Assembly: GCA_013399855.1 (NCBI GenBank)
Contig: VXAY01003150.1
Coordinates: forward strand, 4,368,358-4,432,357
DNA: 64,000 bases
DNA from: Oxyruncus cristatus
Lineage: Eukaryota > Chordata > Aves > Passeriformes > Cotingidae
Direction: 5' to 3'
Shown here: one piece after another, positions 26,561-38,707 of the stretch
Layout: every line of letters starts with the position of its first letter
Numbering within the stretch: the first letter of the stretch is position 1
Notes under the pieces: generated by a model
What the model saw: only the letters and a program-made list of their open reading frames with translations
Told to the model about the DNA's origin: nothing
Database searches by the model: none
Position numbers and translations under genes: made by a program

Positions 26561-29189
26561 ATACTGCATTAGAGTCAGGGAGATACATAAAACCAGCAAG
26601 GAGGGACAGCGAAATTTAGCCCAGCTCAGGAAATAGCTGTGTACCTTTATGTACTGGAGGGAGACACTGGATGAAACCAATCTTTTTGCCTTAATGAAAG
26701 GTCCTCAGCGTTGCAAACCCACAAGTTGCTCAGGGATGCCTACCCAGATTTTTCCCAAAACCTTTTAAGTAAGTTCCCATGTGATTTTAAAAGACAGTTT
26801 CATCTCCTAAAACACTTCTGAAGCAGCACTTCCATAAGGAACACACTGATCTGGAGGGCTGTGCTGCTCCTTGGAGGGGGCTGGATACCTGCAGCAGAAC
26901 ATTTGTCTTTCATCACATGCAGCATCCTGGGTCAAGCTGATGGCTTGTAAGCTTTCTCCATCTCACTGTGGGGAAAGGCACCTTCACTAATGTAATCATT
27001 ACTGCAAGCAGCGTCAGAACATCTAAAAAAAAGTCACTTGAAAAAGGAGAAATTTTCCAAAATCTGCGTTTGAATTTCTTTTTAATAAAGCTCAAGCTTG
27101 CTAACAATATGCTGCAGCACAATGGAAAATCCTCGTCTATAAAGTAATGTAAAATCTATCTGGTGTGTGGGAAGAAGATAAGGACTGTTTATCAACAGGA
27201 ATAAAATGATTGAACTTGGAAATAAGATGGTGGATATCCTTCATTTGCAGGCTGCACAGATGCAATTAGCAACACAAAGAAGGTATTCACCAGTTCTAAA
27301 ATCTTAGTGCACTGATGCATCTTGCTAAACCTATCTGCAGTGAAAGGTTCTGCCTCAGCATACTATTAATTTTAAACACAGAAAATTTAAAATTCATCAG
27401 TGTTTGTATTCAAAATAAAATGCTTTTGTTTAAATGATGCATATATTCTCGATACTTGCACACAAATACGTACACTTGTACTTCCCTGTGATAAGACTTC
27501 AGTCATTTTTATTTTCTATTAAATATCTATTTAATTGACACCAACATTTTTTATCTCATTTTGTTCAGCATGCACGGTCATTTATAGATCTAGACACAAA
27601 TACCATCTGAAGTGAGGACACAAAATAAAGTTTTTTTTCCTTAATGTGCAAATTTAAAAACTCTTTCTGTAATTTATTTTCTCATTCCTTTTCTAGCAGA
27701 TTGTACTTGCATTTAGTATCACTTCAGCTGAAGTACAACGTAAATTTCTCACCAAAAGACTCCATCTTCAGGAGAAACGTCTGTGTTTCCAGGCTTTGTA
27801 TCGCCTATTTAACATTTTTCAAATTAAATCTCTCCTAGATGAATCCAGTATATTGCTCAGCAGTTATTGAAATTTATGAACATGTTTAAGCTTTTTCATA
27901 CTGCTGTTAACCATTATGATTGCCTCCTTTAAATCTTTCATTTTATAGCTATCACTTCAGCAGACTGTGCTGGTGACATTCATGAATTTCTCAGATCACA
28001 GCCGTGCCCATGCTTAACATCACAGGGTAGAGTTATGCTTCCAAAGCCATTCCTGGGCTGTCTGCTTTAACCTCCTGCTCCACTGAATCCCTGAATGTTC
28101 TGCCATCAAACTGCCAGAAGGCTCATGTTTTGGGGAATTAGTATCATGGTCAGTGGGTTGGATGGTCACCTCTGCCCCCACCGTCCAGAAAACCCAGCAG
28201 CAGTTGTTCTGAGCTCTTCCAATCCCACTGACACAGCAGCCCCGGCTCAGAGACAAGGGGAAGGTGCATTCCTTGCATGAGAAATGACACCGGGGCAAAG
28301 CTCATGGGCAGAGTACGCCTAACTACGAAGCAGAAAGCTGCAGTCAAGGGACCCCATCAGCTTTCCCTAGGGAATATGGAGGTAGGCCTGGCTACTGGCT
28401 CAAGCCACCCAGCAGCCATGGTCCAACCCAGCTCACAGGGCTTTTCTATTCCTTCCCCTGTTCCGGTATCCTCCCTCTTTCCTTGGTCATTACCTAATGC
28501 AGAAGGAAACAGAGACCGAGGGCGCTGAGCTTTGGGGAAAGCCTGTCCACACGTGCACCTCACAGCACTGCCCACAGTGACAAGCACTGTAAGAGCTCTC
28601 TCAGCTCGGAGTGACCAGGAGCAGGAGAGCTCCCTCCTGGGGTCCTGCTCTGCAGATGCCCCCAAGGCAGCTCCTTCCCTGGCCGTGCCAGAGCAGTGGT
28701 TGGTGTCCCACCTGGGCAGGAGGAGCTGCAGGGCTGTGTGGGGACAGAGCAAAGCCCACACCACATTAGTGGGCAGGAGCACATCACCCCTCACAAATAA
28801 TGTCCTTTATTGGTACCATGACTAACAACAACACATCTAGCACAAAGCCAAGCACTTAAGACTAGGGTCAGCCTACTGCAGCATCTGAGAACAGCACTGG
28901 ATCCAGCCTCAAACAGCTTCAGAGGCTGAGCCCCTTCACAACAGACATGTCTACCCCTGATTCTATTCTGCCTCAGGTTTGCAGATTCATATTTTGCGTT
29001 GAAAATGAGACATTCTCATCAGTGGGGTTTACAGTACCAGAGTGTTTTAAACTCTGGTCTACAATCCCAAAGTACCGCAAAAGGTATGTGAGGAAAGGCA
29101 ACTCTGCCATTAGGAACTCACACCCACCTCCCCAAAACTTGCATTACTTTCCTGGCAAACTTCTGATTTCTTGAAACACACCCCTCACC
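26561..29189. other. Non-genic, single-copy DNA
   Basis: No gene is recognised. At 28357-28825 a GC-richer stretch is open on both strands (145 codons minus, 97 codons plus) without a recognisable protein family. The remainder is AT-rich, with nothing I can name. Confidence 0.6.
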
Positions 29190-29226
29190 AAACACAACAC
29201 ACACACACATGCATGCACACAGACAC
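29190..29226. repeat. CA-rich microsatellite
   Basis: An imperfect (CA)n tract (ACACAACACACACACACATG, then CATGCACACAGACACAG). It is a simple repeat, short and interrupted. Confidence 0.85.
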
Positions 29227-32200
29227 AGATATTGTGGGAAAAATCAGAGAGGACTTGCCTGCTAGGTGAAAACATCTCCTTCTCTCAGCATTGTGGATAT
29301 TTCACAGCTGGAGCAACTTTCTTCGAACTCCAGTAGAAAAGAGAAACTCAGCTGAAACTAATTCTGCAATCGAGTATGCAAAATCAGGCTTGCCCAGCTA
29401 TCAGGGCTGGAAGAGGAAGGCTGACCTTTCCAAAACACACAAAAGTCCTAGTTCTGTTCTCACTCATGCAACAGTCCAACCAAGGCTATTGAAAACACAA
29501 ACTATAAAATGAACATTAATGCTTTTATCCTCCCCACCTCCCTCAGTCTTTTAAGCTTCAGATCCTCAGGGCAGGGGTTGCCCCAGCACATGAACATATT
29601 CTTGTATCTAATCCCAAGGTGCACATCCAGTCAGCATCTCTCCCTCTTTGCAACACACACTCGTAGCTTCCAGCAAAAAACCACAGAAATTCCATGCAAA
29701 ACCTATAGCAAATCCACTAGTGATTATTAGTGAATTTTATTTGTTCTAAATTCTCAGGCTCTTTTTCACCAGGGACATACCACGTGGATTCCTGCCCAGC
29801 TAAACCAGGTGATGGTGCAGTCTGTGGCTGACTGTGCCGTGTCTTTGAGAGCTGTGGTTCAAGGCAGTTAAAACCCCTTTTTTATTGGTACACACCTGTA
29901 TGCAGATACATGTTGTACCTGCCTACAGTTAGATGTTCATTTCAATGTTACACCTCACCACAGCCCGAAGCAGACATGACTTAAACACAGCCTGAATTGT
30001 ACAGAGAAAAGTCACACCTAAGAACTTGGACAAACAGTTCTGTGCCCAGCAGGGCTACTTACCTGCAGTGTAACACACAAGTCCTGCTAGAAACGCCAGC
30101 AACTCTGAACACACAGCTTTTAGGCCTGATTTAAACACTTCTTCCAGCTTCACTAGCCCTTATTTTACTGCCTAATTTTTCCTGGTTATAAACAGTGGTA
30201 AATCAGCATTAAAAGAAAAATTACGTCTCAAATCCATTCTTAAAAGGTAAATTACATACTAAAAGGCCTGTGCCATTAATTGTTAATGATATTAAAACAG
30301 CACCATTTTTCACAAGAACGTTTTCCATTTTTTACTGTTATGTCACAGGTACCTGGTAAAAATATTTGGTAGGTCCTGATGTTTAACTAAAACAAGTTTT
30401 AATAAGGTAATTTTTTTCCCCAGATTCCAAGGGTGAGTGTAATTTGCTCCAGCTCATTTAATCACAGTTCAGTGGAAAGAAGGAGCAAAGACCCTGCAGT
30501 GGAAGGACAGAGTGCAGCTGCTCTCTTCTGCTCAGACTCAGAGGGATGATCATTTTGCTACTCTTTAAAAGCTTGAAGCTTTAGAGGCAAAGAAATAGGC
30601 AGAAATATTTGCTGAATGAGAAGGTACCAACACTTTTAGCAGTTTACTGTTTTTCTAGATGTCACTGTTTTCTGAGTGTCCCTTTCACAACAGTAAATCA
30701 TTCAGGGGTTTAACACCAGTCCCCCAGGAAGTTCTGCTGCAGTCCCTCTGTGCCCAGAGGATCACACAGGTGTGTCAGGACTCGTTGGCCTGTGCCAGGC
30801 ACAAGTTTCCTGTAAGCAAGGCTAAGCTTCCGAACTCACCAACCTGTCCACTCAGGGAAACATCTCCTACAGTTCTGAGCAGCTTCATCCCAAGGCGGTG
30901 GCTGATCAACACCCAGATCATCCCAGACATGATGCAGTGCCCTCAAATCCCCCCGTGCTGTGACTGTAGTCATGCAAGTGCCAGTTCTCACCATCAGATC
31001 CTGCCCTAAAGGTAACCAAACTGACTGGACTGGAGGAAGTCTATAGCAGGAAAACCAAGACAGAGTCTTCCATAATTTTGACAGAAAGCTTCTTTTTGTT
31101 GGCCACCATGGATCACAGGGTAGTCCTACTGTTCATGGGTTATCCAGCACCGTTATTTCAGTCGGATCAACATCCTCCCGTGCTGACCAGTCAGGGTATT
31201 TCACTGCCTTCTCATGCTCAGCCACAATTACAATCCTCACACGCAGGTGTGATGGTTTGGATTCAGCCACTTGCTGCAACATTCCTAAATCTGCCATGGG
31301 GATTTGAGCAGCTCCTGTTGGCACCAACAGATGCTCTTCCTCTGACACTTGTGGATAATGGCAAGGATGACAGACATGTACACTCGTGGAACTGTCAGAG
31401 TTATAGTATGCCAAACATCTCTTGGGGATGTAAGTACCAGGCCAACACATCAGTGATGGCACAGCCATCTCCCTGACCATGTTCCCTTGTTGAGACATCA
31501 CCATGTGAAACAGGTTCAAACTAACCAGACAAACATGTCTTTCTTGTTAAAGGACGTTGTTGATTCATCAGCCATGTAACGGATCAAGTGACCGTCAGAG
31601 AATTCTCACATGGTAAACAATGAAAATGGATTTTTATTTATAATACTAACAGCAGCACAAAAATCTATTGAGTCTTTCCAGTTTAAAACAGCTTGCTTTA
31701 CTCAACATCAGGAAAGAAAAGAGACTTACTTTGCCATGTCAATCACAAACCCTAATTTATTACATGCCTGTTTGATTTTCCAAGTTAGTATAATTACATG
31801 CTGTTGCTTCTAAATACAATTTAAGGAAAGGCAAGTACCAAAAAAAATACCCACACATTCTGATTCATTGGTATGCCATACAGCCAAAGACTTGTAGAAG
31901 CTGTTAATGATACATGAATTATGTATGCTACAGCTCAATATAACATTTGGTGTGATTTAAACAGCATGAACTTTTAGTGAAAGTCATTTTGATTCTGTGA
32001 TGTGTTACACTTCCAAAACCCTTAGCAGGAGGTGGAATTGAATGATGTTCTCTGAAAGCTTTTATTTGTTAAGCATACACAATGCAGCTGCAACTAGATC
32101 CTAAATAGTGGCAAGGAGCAAAATGGAAGATCTGATATAAAATTAAGTTGCGGCACAACTTGGTTCTCAGGGTGTCAGTGAGGAAACAGGTAGCAGGAAA

Positions 32201-34457
32201 GGGGAAGAAAACAGACAGGAATCACCATTCCCCTTCTCTTCTGCAGCAGCTGAACTTCAAGCTATCCTAGTAATATTTTTCATTTTAAAAATCACTGATA
32301 ACCTGAATGCTCCGCTCTGCAACAGCAACCAGCTGGCTCTCAGTCCCTGGGCCAGGCTGCCACCTTAATAACAGAGCCAGGAATCACCAGCTGAAAAGAG
32401 CCATCCAGTTGCTTACAAAAGGGAAAAAGGAATTTGCCCAAATACATCGCTCATTTAAAAAAAGTTACATACAAGAAGGAAGAAAGATTAAAACATGGGT
32501 GATCCTTTCTTCTATTTTCTCTTTGAGATGCCCAAGCTGTCTGGAAAGAATTTACATCTGGACATGACAGCACCCATTTCTGATGCCCAAGAAGAGCTTT
32601 AAGCAGTGACCCATTTCCTACACAAGTATCCCCAGCAATCCTTCAGAGGAAACTATTTATAAGATTTACAAAATGTGTCCATGGACAAAGATGTTTCTTT
32701 ACAAGCTCTGTTACTGCAAAGTGTGGGTTTGTTACTGTGGTATTATCAAAAAGCCTTTTCAGCACGTATCCCAAAGTAGAGACCCATTTTATTAAACACT
32801 AAATGTTTCAAAGTACACGTGTTTCTCAGCTTGCTGTAATATTTCGTAATATTTTATAATTCTTTTTCAAAAGCATTTATCACTGGATCTCCTCGATCAT
32901 GTGTTGAAGAGAAACCTGCCACTGACATGGTGGTAGGTACAATAGCAGCCCAAACCATACTTTTGAAAAGCTTGTCTTTAAACCAGCAGGCAAGGAGAGA
33001 AACCAAGTATTCCCACTGTTCATGAGTGGAAATAGAGGCTGACTCCTTTACCATCATTTAATAAACTTGCAGTCAAGAAGAGAAAGTAAGTGAGATCTCT
33101 GACATGCCAGTCAGTAGCTTTGAAAAATGACCTACCTCACTGTGTAAAAGCTTAAATTTATCATAAAATGGGATCATCCTTTTAGGGTCGACTTTGAACA
33201 TATGGGGGGGAGGGGTTGACTGAATTAATCCCTTCTCCTGAAGTTTGAGACAGAACCATAAATGTTGTGATTTTCTTGCCAGATATTTATAAACAGCCAC
33301 AAGGCACAATGCCAAAGACTATCAGTTGTCTTTCACAGCAGCCCCTAAGAGGGGCAGCCTCTTTAATCCTGAAGACAAGCCATAGTCAGGCAACTCCTGC
33401 AGTTTTTGTGTGAGGGGCAAGGTTGCTTCAGCAGCCTCCTGGCAGTTGGCCACTGAGTACAATCTGATACCACTAACACCTACAGTTATCTGTCTACTAG
33501 AAACACTTTTATAAGTCCCAACAGACAGGATGGCACAGAACCTTTACTCAATATAATGAGGTGAAAAAATAATTCAGGCCTAAGCTCCCCAGACCTCGAA
33601 ATGTTTTCGATGCTCTCTGGAAAGGACACGTCTCTGATGCCTTAGATACACACTCCAGAAAATCTTCCAAGACTTTTGCCACACACCCAGAGCATCCACT
33701 TAAGGATTACAATGTGCATGCGGTTGCTTCCTCTACACACAGAAAGAATTCCTAATTACAGGGAGGGCTTGCAAAATCAAACAGTGAGCACAAGTAGATG
33801 TCAAAGAGAGTCAGAGTAGTTGCTCATACTGTTCAAAGAAAACAGAAGCTCACGTAAGTTGCTTATTCTTACCACACTCAGGAAAGGTTTTGGGCTTTGT
33901 TCCATGCAAATGCTTGAGGAACATTTGCAAGGACCCGTGTGTTCAGCAAAGGCAGAAAGACACACAGTCCAGGGGCAGATCATCAACACAATTACTTCCT
34001 ATAACAGTTTCTGCTTTGCCAGAATCCCAATATCACAAAACACATCAGATAGAAAGCTCAGACTGCTCTTGCCTGCTTACAGGGCTCAAGAAAAACAACT
34101 CCTTGCAGAAGAATTGTCAAGATTTCAAAAGCATTCTTGTGCTGTATGCCCTGGGACACTGTTTATGGACAGTTGAGGAAGCTCCTTCTGTTTCGACAAT
34201 AAGCCACCTTCTGAACAGAACTCATCCAAAGAGAACCAAAATTGTCATTGGTAATATTTTTGTCCTCTTTAGAAGAGAAGCAACTGAACAGTAATCCTCA
34301 GTCCATTACAGACCAGTACACTCTACCTGCTATCCTGAGAGGACATGCCATTTAGGCTCTTGGCTTGACAAATAAATAGATTTTTATTCTGACCATGGAG
34401 AAATATGCAGTCATAAAAAACGCAGAGAACCCAAAGATGGCAGTAACACAATTGATT
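29227..34457. other. Non-genic DNA around a bidirectionally open stretch
   Basis: Apart from 31078-31519 (separate entry), no coding sequence, RNA or named repeat is recognised. The frame 33890-34294 (134 codons) overlaps another frame on the same strand (33820-34176) and has no recognisable domain. A CACAAAAGCC-type old repeat cannot be ruled out. I see nothing else that can be supported. Confidence 0.55.
31078..31519 (-). other. Coding-like stretch open on both strands, unidentified
   Basis: The minus strand is open from 31519 to 31133 (128 codons, ending in TGA). Its product is balanced in composition, with a C-terminal part containing HLRVRIVIVAEHE and EDVDPTEITVLDN, which reads like real protein. 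The plus strand is open from 31078 to 31476 (132 codons). I do not recognise either product. No clear intron signals or poly(A) tail bound it. It could be a decayed retrogene, an internal fragment of an endogenous retroelement, a single exon, or chance. The minus-strand reading looks the more protein-like. Confidence 0.3.
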
Positions 34458-34506
34458 AGCAATGGCATTACACTCCTTTCCAGGGTGATTCAACAGCAGA
34501 TGCATC
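34458..34506 (+). repeat. 49-bp direct repeat, copy 1 (gap-edge duplication)
   Basis: This 49-bp segment (begins AGCAATGGCATTACACTCC, ends GCAGATGCATC) is identical to 35024-35072. Copy 1 abuts the start of an LTR-like insertion. Copy 2 follows an N. The identity and length are far beyond a retroviral target-site duplication, so this is most likely the same genomic flank assembled twice. Confidence 0.9.
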
Positions 34507-34508
34507 AC

Positions 34509-35022
34509 TGTCATGGTTTAGCCCATTCCCCTCAGTTTTAGGGTAGAAGATGGTTAGTTCCAGGTGAAATTCCGGCTAGGTAGCCAATTAGAGACTTCTG
34601 TGATGTTTCTACGAATTACGTAATTTAACTCAAACCGGAAAAGAAGGGTTGTTGTCGTTGTTGTAGTTGTGTGTGGGGCAGAAGGAACTCGGAGCCATGA
34701 TGTAAGTGAGGCGGCGAGGCCTCCCCGAGTGGGGGGCCAGAGCCCTCCGCCCCTGGCCTTGGGCCAGGGGCAGGCATGGCACCGAAGCCTCCGGCTGAAG
34801 CAAGTAGCAGAGTGGAGAAGAAACTCCAAAGAAAAACTGCTCAGCTGAGACAGAAGGAGTTCCAGCCCCAAGAGGAGCGGCAGAAAGCAAGAGATAACAA
34901 TGCAGCTGCCAAGGTCGGTGGAAAAAGAGGGAGTACAGAAGCATGGGGGAGCCCCCCCTCGCCTCTCTCCCTCCAGCAGGGGAAAAGACTTTAAAACTAA
35001 ACCCCTGCCACCTGTGGAAATG
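34509..35022 (+). mobile_element. LTR-retroelement-like insertion, truncated at gap
   Basis: The insertion starts TGTCATGGTTTAG, the same TG-type terminus as common avian LTRs and similar to the LTR at 44213. It contains a TTGTTGTCGTTGTTGTAG tract and a GC-rich, CpG-containing middle (34710-34790). It runs into an N at 35023 without a recognisable CA terminus. Open frames inside (for example 34776-34994, Glu/Gln/Lys-rich) have no recognisable retroviral domain and are interrupted. It is probably the 5' part of an endogenous retroviral LTR or adjoining leader. No complete gene is present. Confidence 0.6.
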
Positions 35023-35023
35023 N
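35023..35023. other. Assembly gap (single N)
   Basis: A single N separates the LTR-like insertion from a second copy of its left flank. The insertion sequence is cut here, so its true length and right end are missing. Confidence 0.95.
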
Positions 35024-35072
35024 AGCAATGGCATTACACTCCTTTCCAGGGTGATTCAACAGCAGATGCATC
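35024..35072 (+). repeat. 49-bp direct repeat, copy 2 (gap-edge duplication)
   Basis: Identical to 34458-34506. After it the sequence continues GCACACATCAG into unrelated DNA, whereas copy 1 continues AC and then the LTR-like TGTCATGG. Copy 2 plus its right flank therefore looks like the uninterrupted (empty) version of the site. Confidence 0.9.
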
Positions 35073-35686
35073 GCACACATCAGTAACTTACAGTCGTCTT
35101 GTATTACAACTGGATCTTGTTCACCTTGGCCAAAACATTTCAAAAATTCTCTCAGTTTTGTATTAAAAATCTGAATTTAGACAGATACCTCTCTCTAGAT
35201 ATATGTAATGACTTCGAGTTATTCAGTCCGTTAAAATTAGAATGTTGAGTTAGAGCCTCATTATCCTGAAAAACATTGACTTTATACTTAATTTGATAGA
35301 TCCTGTAGTTTACCATCATTGTCTTCTATCAAAGCTAAAACAAAATGGCAAATACAACTATAATAGTAGCCCTTATGTTTCAGCTACTGATTTAACATCC
35401 TCTTTTCTTTGAGAAATGCAGAATTCTCTGGTTAGCAACTCAAAAAAAAAAAAAAAAAGGGGATATGTATCAGCATGGGACCTAAGAAAAGAGATACAAA
35501 ATCGTTATAAATACAGACATCTCATCTGCAGCAGCACACCAATGTAACTGCTGCTGTGTTAGGTTCTTAACGTGACAGCAGTCACAACTAGGTAAAAAAA
35601 GAAAACTATTTTATTGATTTTTTTCTCCTATTATGAACTTCTTTTGCAAAATCACTTCAGAAAAAGAAGAGAAAGACATTTTTATG

Positions 35687-35747
35687 GTTTTTTTTGTTGT
35701 TGTTTTGGTTTTTTTGGTTGGTTGGCTGGTTGGTTTTTTGTTTTTTA
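35687..35747. repeat. G/T-rich low-complexity tract
   Basis: The plus strand is nearly pure G and T (GGTTGGTTGGCTGGTTGG flanked by T runs) with repeated GTT and GGTT units. A similar strand-asymmetric tract occurs at 51624-51698. No transposon termini are visible. Confidence 0.8.
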
Positions 35748-37926
35748 AAAAGAATTGTAGTTTTGACATTTTCCCTCCTGCATTTTCTCCTTCTTTGTCT
35801 CAGTGCAATAAAAATTCTGCAGGAACTGTTTCCTTCACATCCTCCTTCCCATTCTCCTCCTCCTGCCTCAGCTTTTCCATTTGCAAAGCTTTTCCAGCCT
35901 CAGTAAGTTCATGGCAGAAGGTGGCATTTAATTTCTCTTTTGCCCCTAACTTTTCCAAAGTCGGAGGAGTTTTGCAAAGCATGTAGGAGACCGAGGGGGA
36001 AAAAAAGCTTGTCAAAATGCTTTGTTTTGTGTTCTGTTCTCTGTTTGCTTCTTATTTATCTAAAACTGCAATTGAAAAGGACCTGTTAACTCAGAAATGC
36101 TTGTGCTGAGCTTTGGGTGGAGGAAAAACGGGATGGAACCAGCAGCAGTGCTTTTGCTACAGTACAAAGCCAGGCAGAAACCTCATCCAAAGATCAGGAA
36201 AAGGTATTTCTTTTCGCTCTCGTCCTGTAAGCAGAGGTGCAAATGAATATCACCAGTGCTGTTTCAGAGGGATTCTTGATGCATCAACAGCACCTGGAAG
36301 AGTGACTAAATGGGAGGCAAGTACCTGAAATTAGGGGAGATACAAGTTTTTGGAAGACAACCCAAGCTGTTCCTTTTTCTGTTTCCTCTGCAGTCAGTGG
36401 GGAAAGACGAGCGCTTTCTAAAGGTGATTTCAACTCATCCAGACGTCCGTTCATCTGTTTCAGGAGAGGATAAATCAGCTTTGAAACACGCCCTTCTTCT
36501 TGCTGCCAACCAAAGCTAAAAAGCTAAGTTTAGTTTGCTAAAGTTACAGAGGGTAAATCCTACCCTGAGTGGCCAAATGAAGGGAAGGCACTAGGGCAGT
36601 TATCTTCCTGCCACTGACAGCTCAGCATTGCCTCCTGGAAAAAAAGAGCCCAAGGAACTGAGTTTACCCACAGCCATGTTCTCCATCTCACTACCAGCTG
36701 TTCACAGAAAGGCAGTGCTTTCAGGTAGTAGTTCCATACTGAGAGATCAGTGGAAAGGATGGGGGACATTCTTTTCCCTAGGCTTTGGAGAAAATGACCT
36801 CTAGAAAAAAAAAACTTATTTGATGTATTGGAAATATTAAGACAGCTGGAAAAGACTACAAGGAGAAAAGCTTTGCTCTTCCCTCTTAACATTCCTTCCA
36901 TGTTCTCCTTCGCCCCTTTGTCCTTACAGCAGGACAGAAACTGAAGCCTTTAAATACATTTGCTTTTCTTTTTTTTCTCTCTTTTTTTTTTTTTTTTTGA
37001 AAAAGAAGAGTTTATCAGAATTAAATCCATGATTTTTAATACTGTGGAAAAGAACATTTTACTCTGTCACTCTGATCTCATCCAAGGCTCGGGCACAACC
37101 TGCGTCTCACAACTTTGGGGGAAGGTGGCCCTGGGCTGGCAGCAGCTCACCAGCCTGGGAGCAACAGGAAAACACTCTCAAACCAGCACTCACTTACAGG
37201 CACTTGTACGGTCCAGGTGACTGGAACTACCTTTAGAATGCTGACCCAAAGCTGCCAAACAGAACAGCAGGTCACAGGAAAAAAAGCAAGGATTGACAGC
37301 TGGAGAAGCAAAGCCAGCAAGTCTACAGGTGAAAACTGCTCTCATGCTGTGCCTGGGCCTCAATTAAATGGAGAGAAAAGGCTGCCAAGTGCCTGGAAAG
37401 CAAGAAAAAGCTGCTCATCTGATCCTAAAATGCTGTGTCTGTGCAAAGACATCTCAAAGCTTCTTATACAAAGTGCTCTCCAAAAAACCCCCAGAACAAT
37501 CCCCCATGCTGTAATGCTGCAGTTAATCTGATGGAACATCAAAACACTACCCCAAATAAAGACCAGTCTGTTAACAAATGGAGTATCGGGGGACCCAGAT
37601 GTCTGACACGGGCTGGCTCCACATCTGGGGCAGGCTGAGCACCCCCGTGTCCGGGCAGGCACAGCCACGGGCTGGGGGCTCACACACAGTCAGGTCCCCC
37701 AGCTCTGTGTCCCTGAGGGCTGCAGAGCTCACACTGACCTCCTGCTGAGCCTTCCCTTGGGGCTTCAACAGAACAGCACTTTCTACAGCGTTTCTCTCTC
37801 TAGTAACCCATCTGGAAAATCCCAACCTTTTCCCACCCCCTTTCTGGGTATTTCCATGGGAGGGCAGACAACATTATGGGAAAACTAAACACAAACCAGA
37901 GTATGATGCTGTGGGAAAGGATTGGG

Positions 37927-37964
37927 ATTCTTCAATATAATGCCAAGGAATTATATTGAAGAAT
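37927..37964. repeat. Perfect 15-bp inverted repeat (hairpin)
   Basis: Arm 1, attcttcaatataat, at 37927-37941 and arm 2, attatattgaagaat, at 37950-37964 are exact reverse complements around the 8-nt spacer gccaagga. The next flanking pair does not match. It is not followed by a T tract and no transposon-like target duplication is evident. Confidence 0.95.
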
Positions 37965-38707
37965 GCTCTAAGAAATGAAGTTGTATATAGCGAACCAGTA
38001 CAAAGAACTCCCATCAGGTACCACCAACCAAATGCAGAGTTGTACAGTCATAGCAAGGAAAGGCTTCTCTGCCCCCAGAGCTCATGTCTGAACAATACCA
38101 GCCCTGTGCTGAAACCAGAGTGGCTCCCACCCACTCCAGTGAGGGCAACGTTTCAATGTGAAATATCTTTGAAAGAACCTTAAAGGTCTCCCAGAGTAAG
38201 GGGTTTGCATAAGTTACATGGACAGCACAAACCACTGCCCCACAAGGGTGGGAAGACGACAATGTTTGCTTCCCACTGAGCTCTTGAGAAAAGCCAAATT
38301 AAAACTAGATCTCCCTCAAAGTGATTCCATAAAGTGACACAGCTGAGCAGCCTGGGCAGCACTGCACCCACCCACCTCCTCCCACCCCTCAGGTCCCACC
38401 CCCCAGGCAGAGCCAACAGACCCGTCCCAGGGACTCCTCAGACCCCAGGGACTCCTCCAACTCTGCTGCAGGTCAGCACTGCCCAGAAGGAACAGATTTC
38501 TGTTTCCACAAATACAAGTGTGCAACTGGGGTCCCCGCTCTTTCAGCAGATGGCCAGTTTATAGTTCTCCCCAAAAAAGCAGCAGATATCCTTGTCCCAA
38601 AATATCAGGGAAGTGACAGGCTGCACAAAGAGTCTCTCATTTATTTTTTCTTTACAATACACACTCTTCTGCCCACAGTTGCTGCACAGTTGGAAAAAAG
38701 CACATGT

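Larger units (their letters stand above)
35073..38707. other. Non-genic DNA with low-complexity tracts
   Basis: No gene is supported. An A17 tract lies at 35442-35458 and a T17 tract at 36982-36998. The minus-strand frame 36015-35800 gives a Glu/Lys-rich, coiled-coil-like 71-residue product that ends just before a G/T-rich (A/C-rich on its strand) tract. I do not recognise it, and its composition may simply reflect a purine-rich strand. Overlapping frames at 37115-37825 on both strands are unrecognised. Confidence 0.55.

Noticed and set aside
26310..26619. Frames encoding poly-Phe or poly-Lys across the N at 26520
   Set aside because: They are translations of a homopolymer T tract through an assembly gap.
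28357..28825. 145-codon minus-strand frame as a gene
   Set aside because: GC-rich low-stop region also open on the plus strand. Cys/Arg/Ala-rich product of no known family.
31248..31260. TGTGATGGTTTGG as the start of another LTR
   Set aside because: No downstream TATA, poly(A) signal or CA end at a suitable distance, and it lies inside the bidirectionally open stretch.
34458..35072. The 49-bp repeats as a target-site duplication
   Set aside because: Retroviral target duplications are 4-6 bp. A perfect 49-bp repeat with an N beside one copy fits an assembly overlap.
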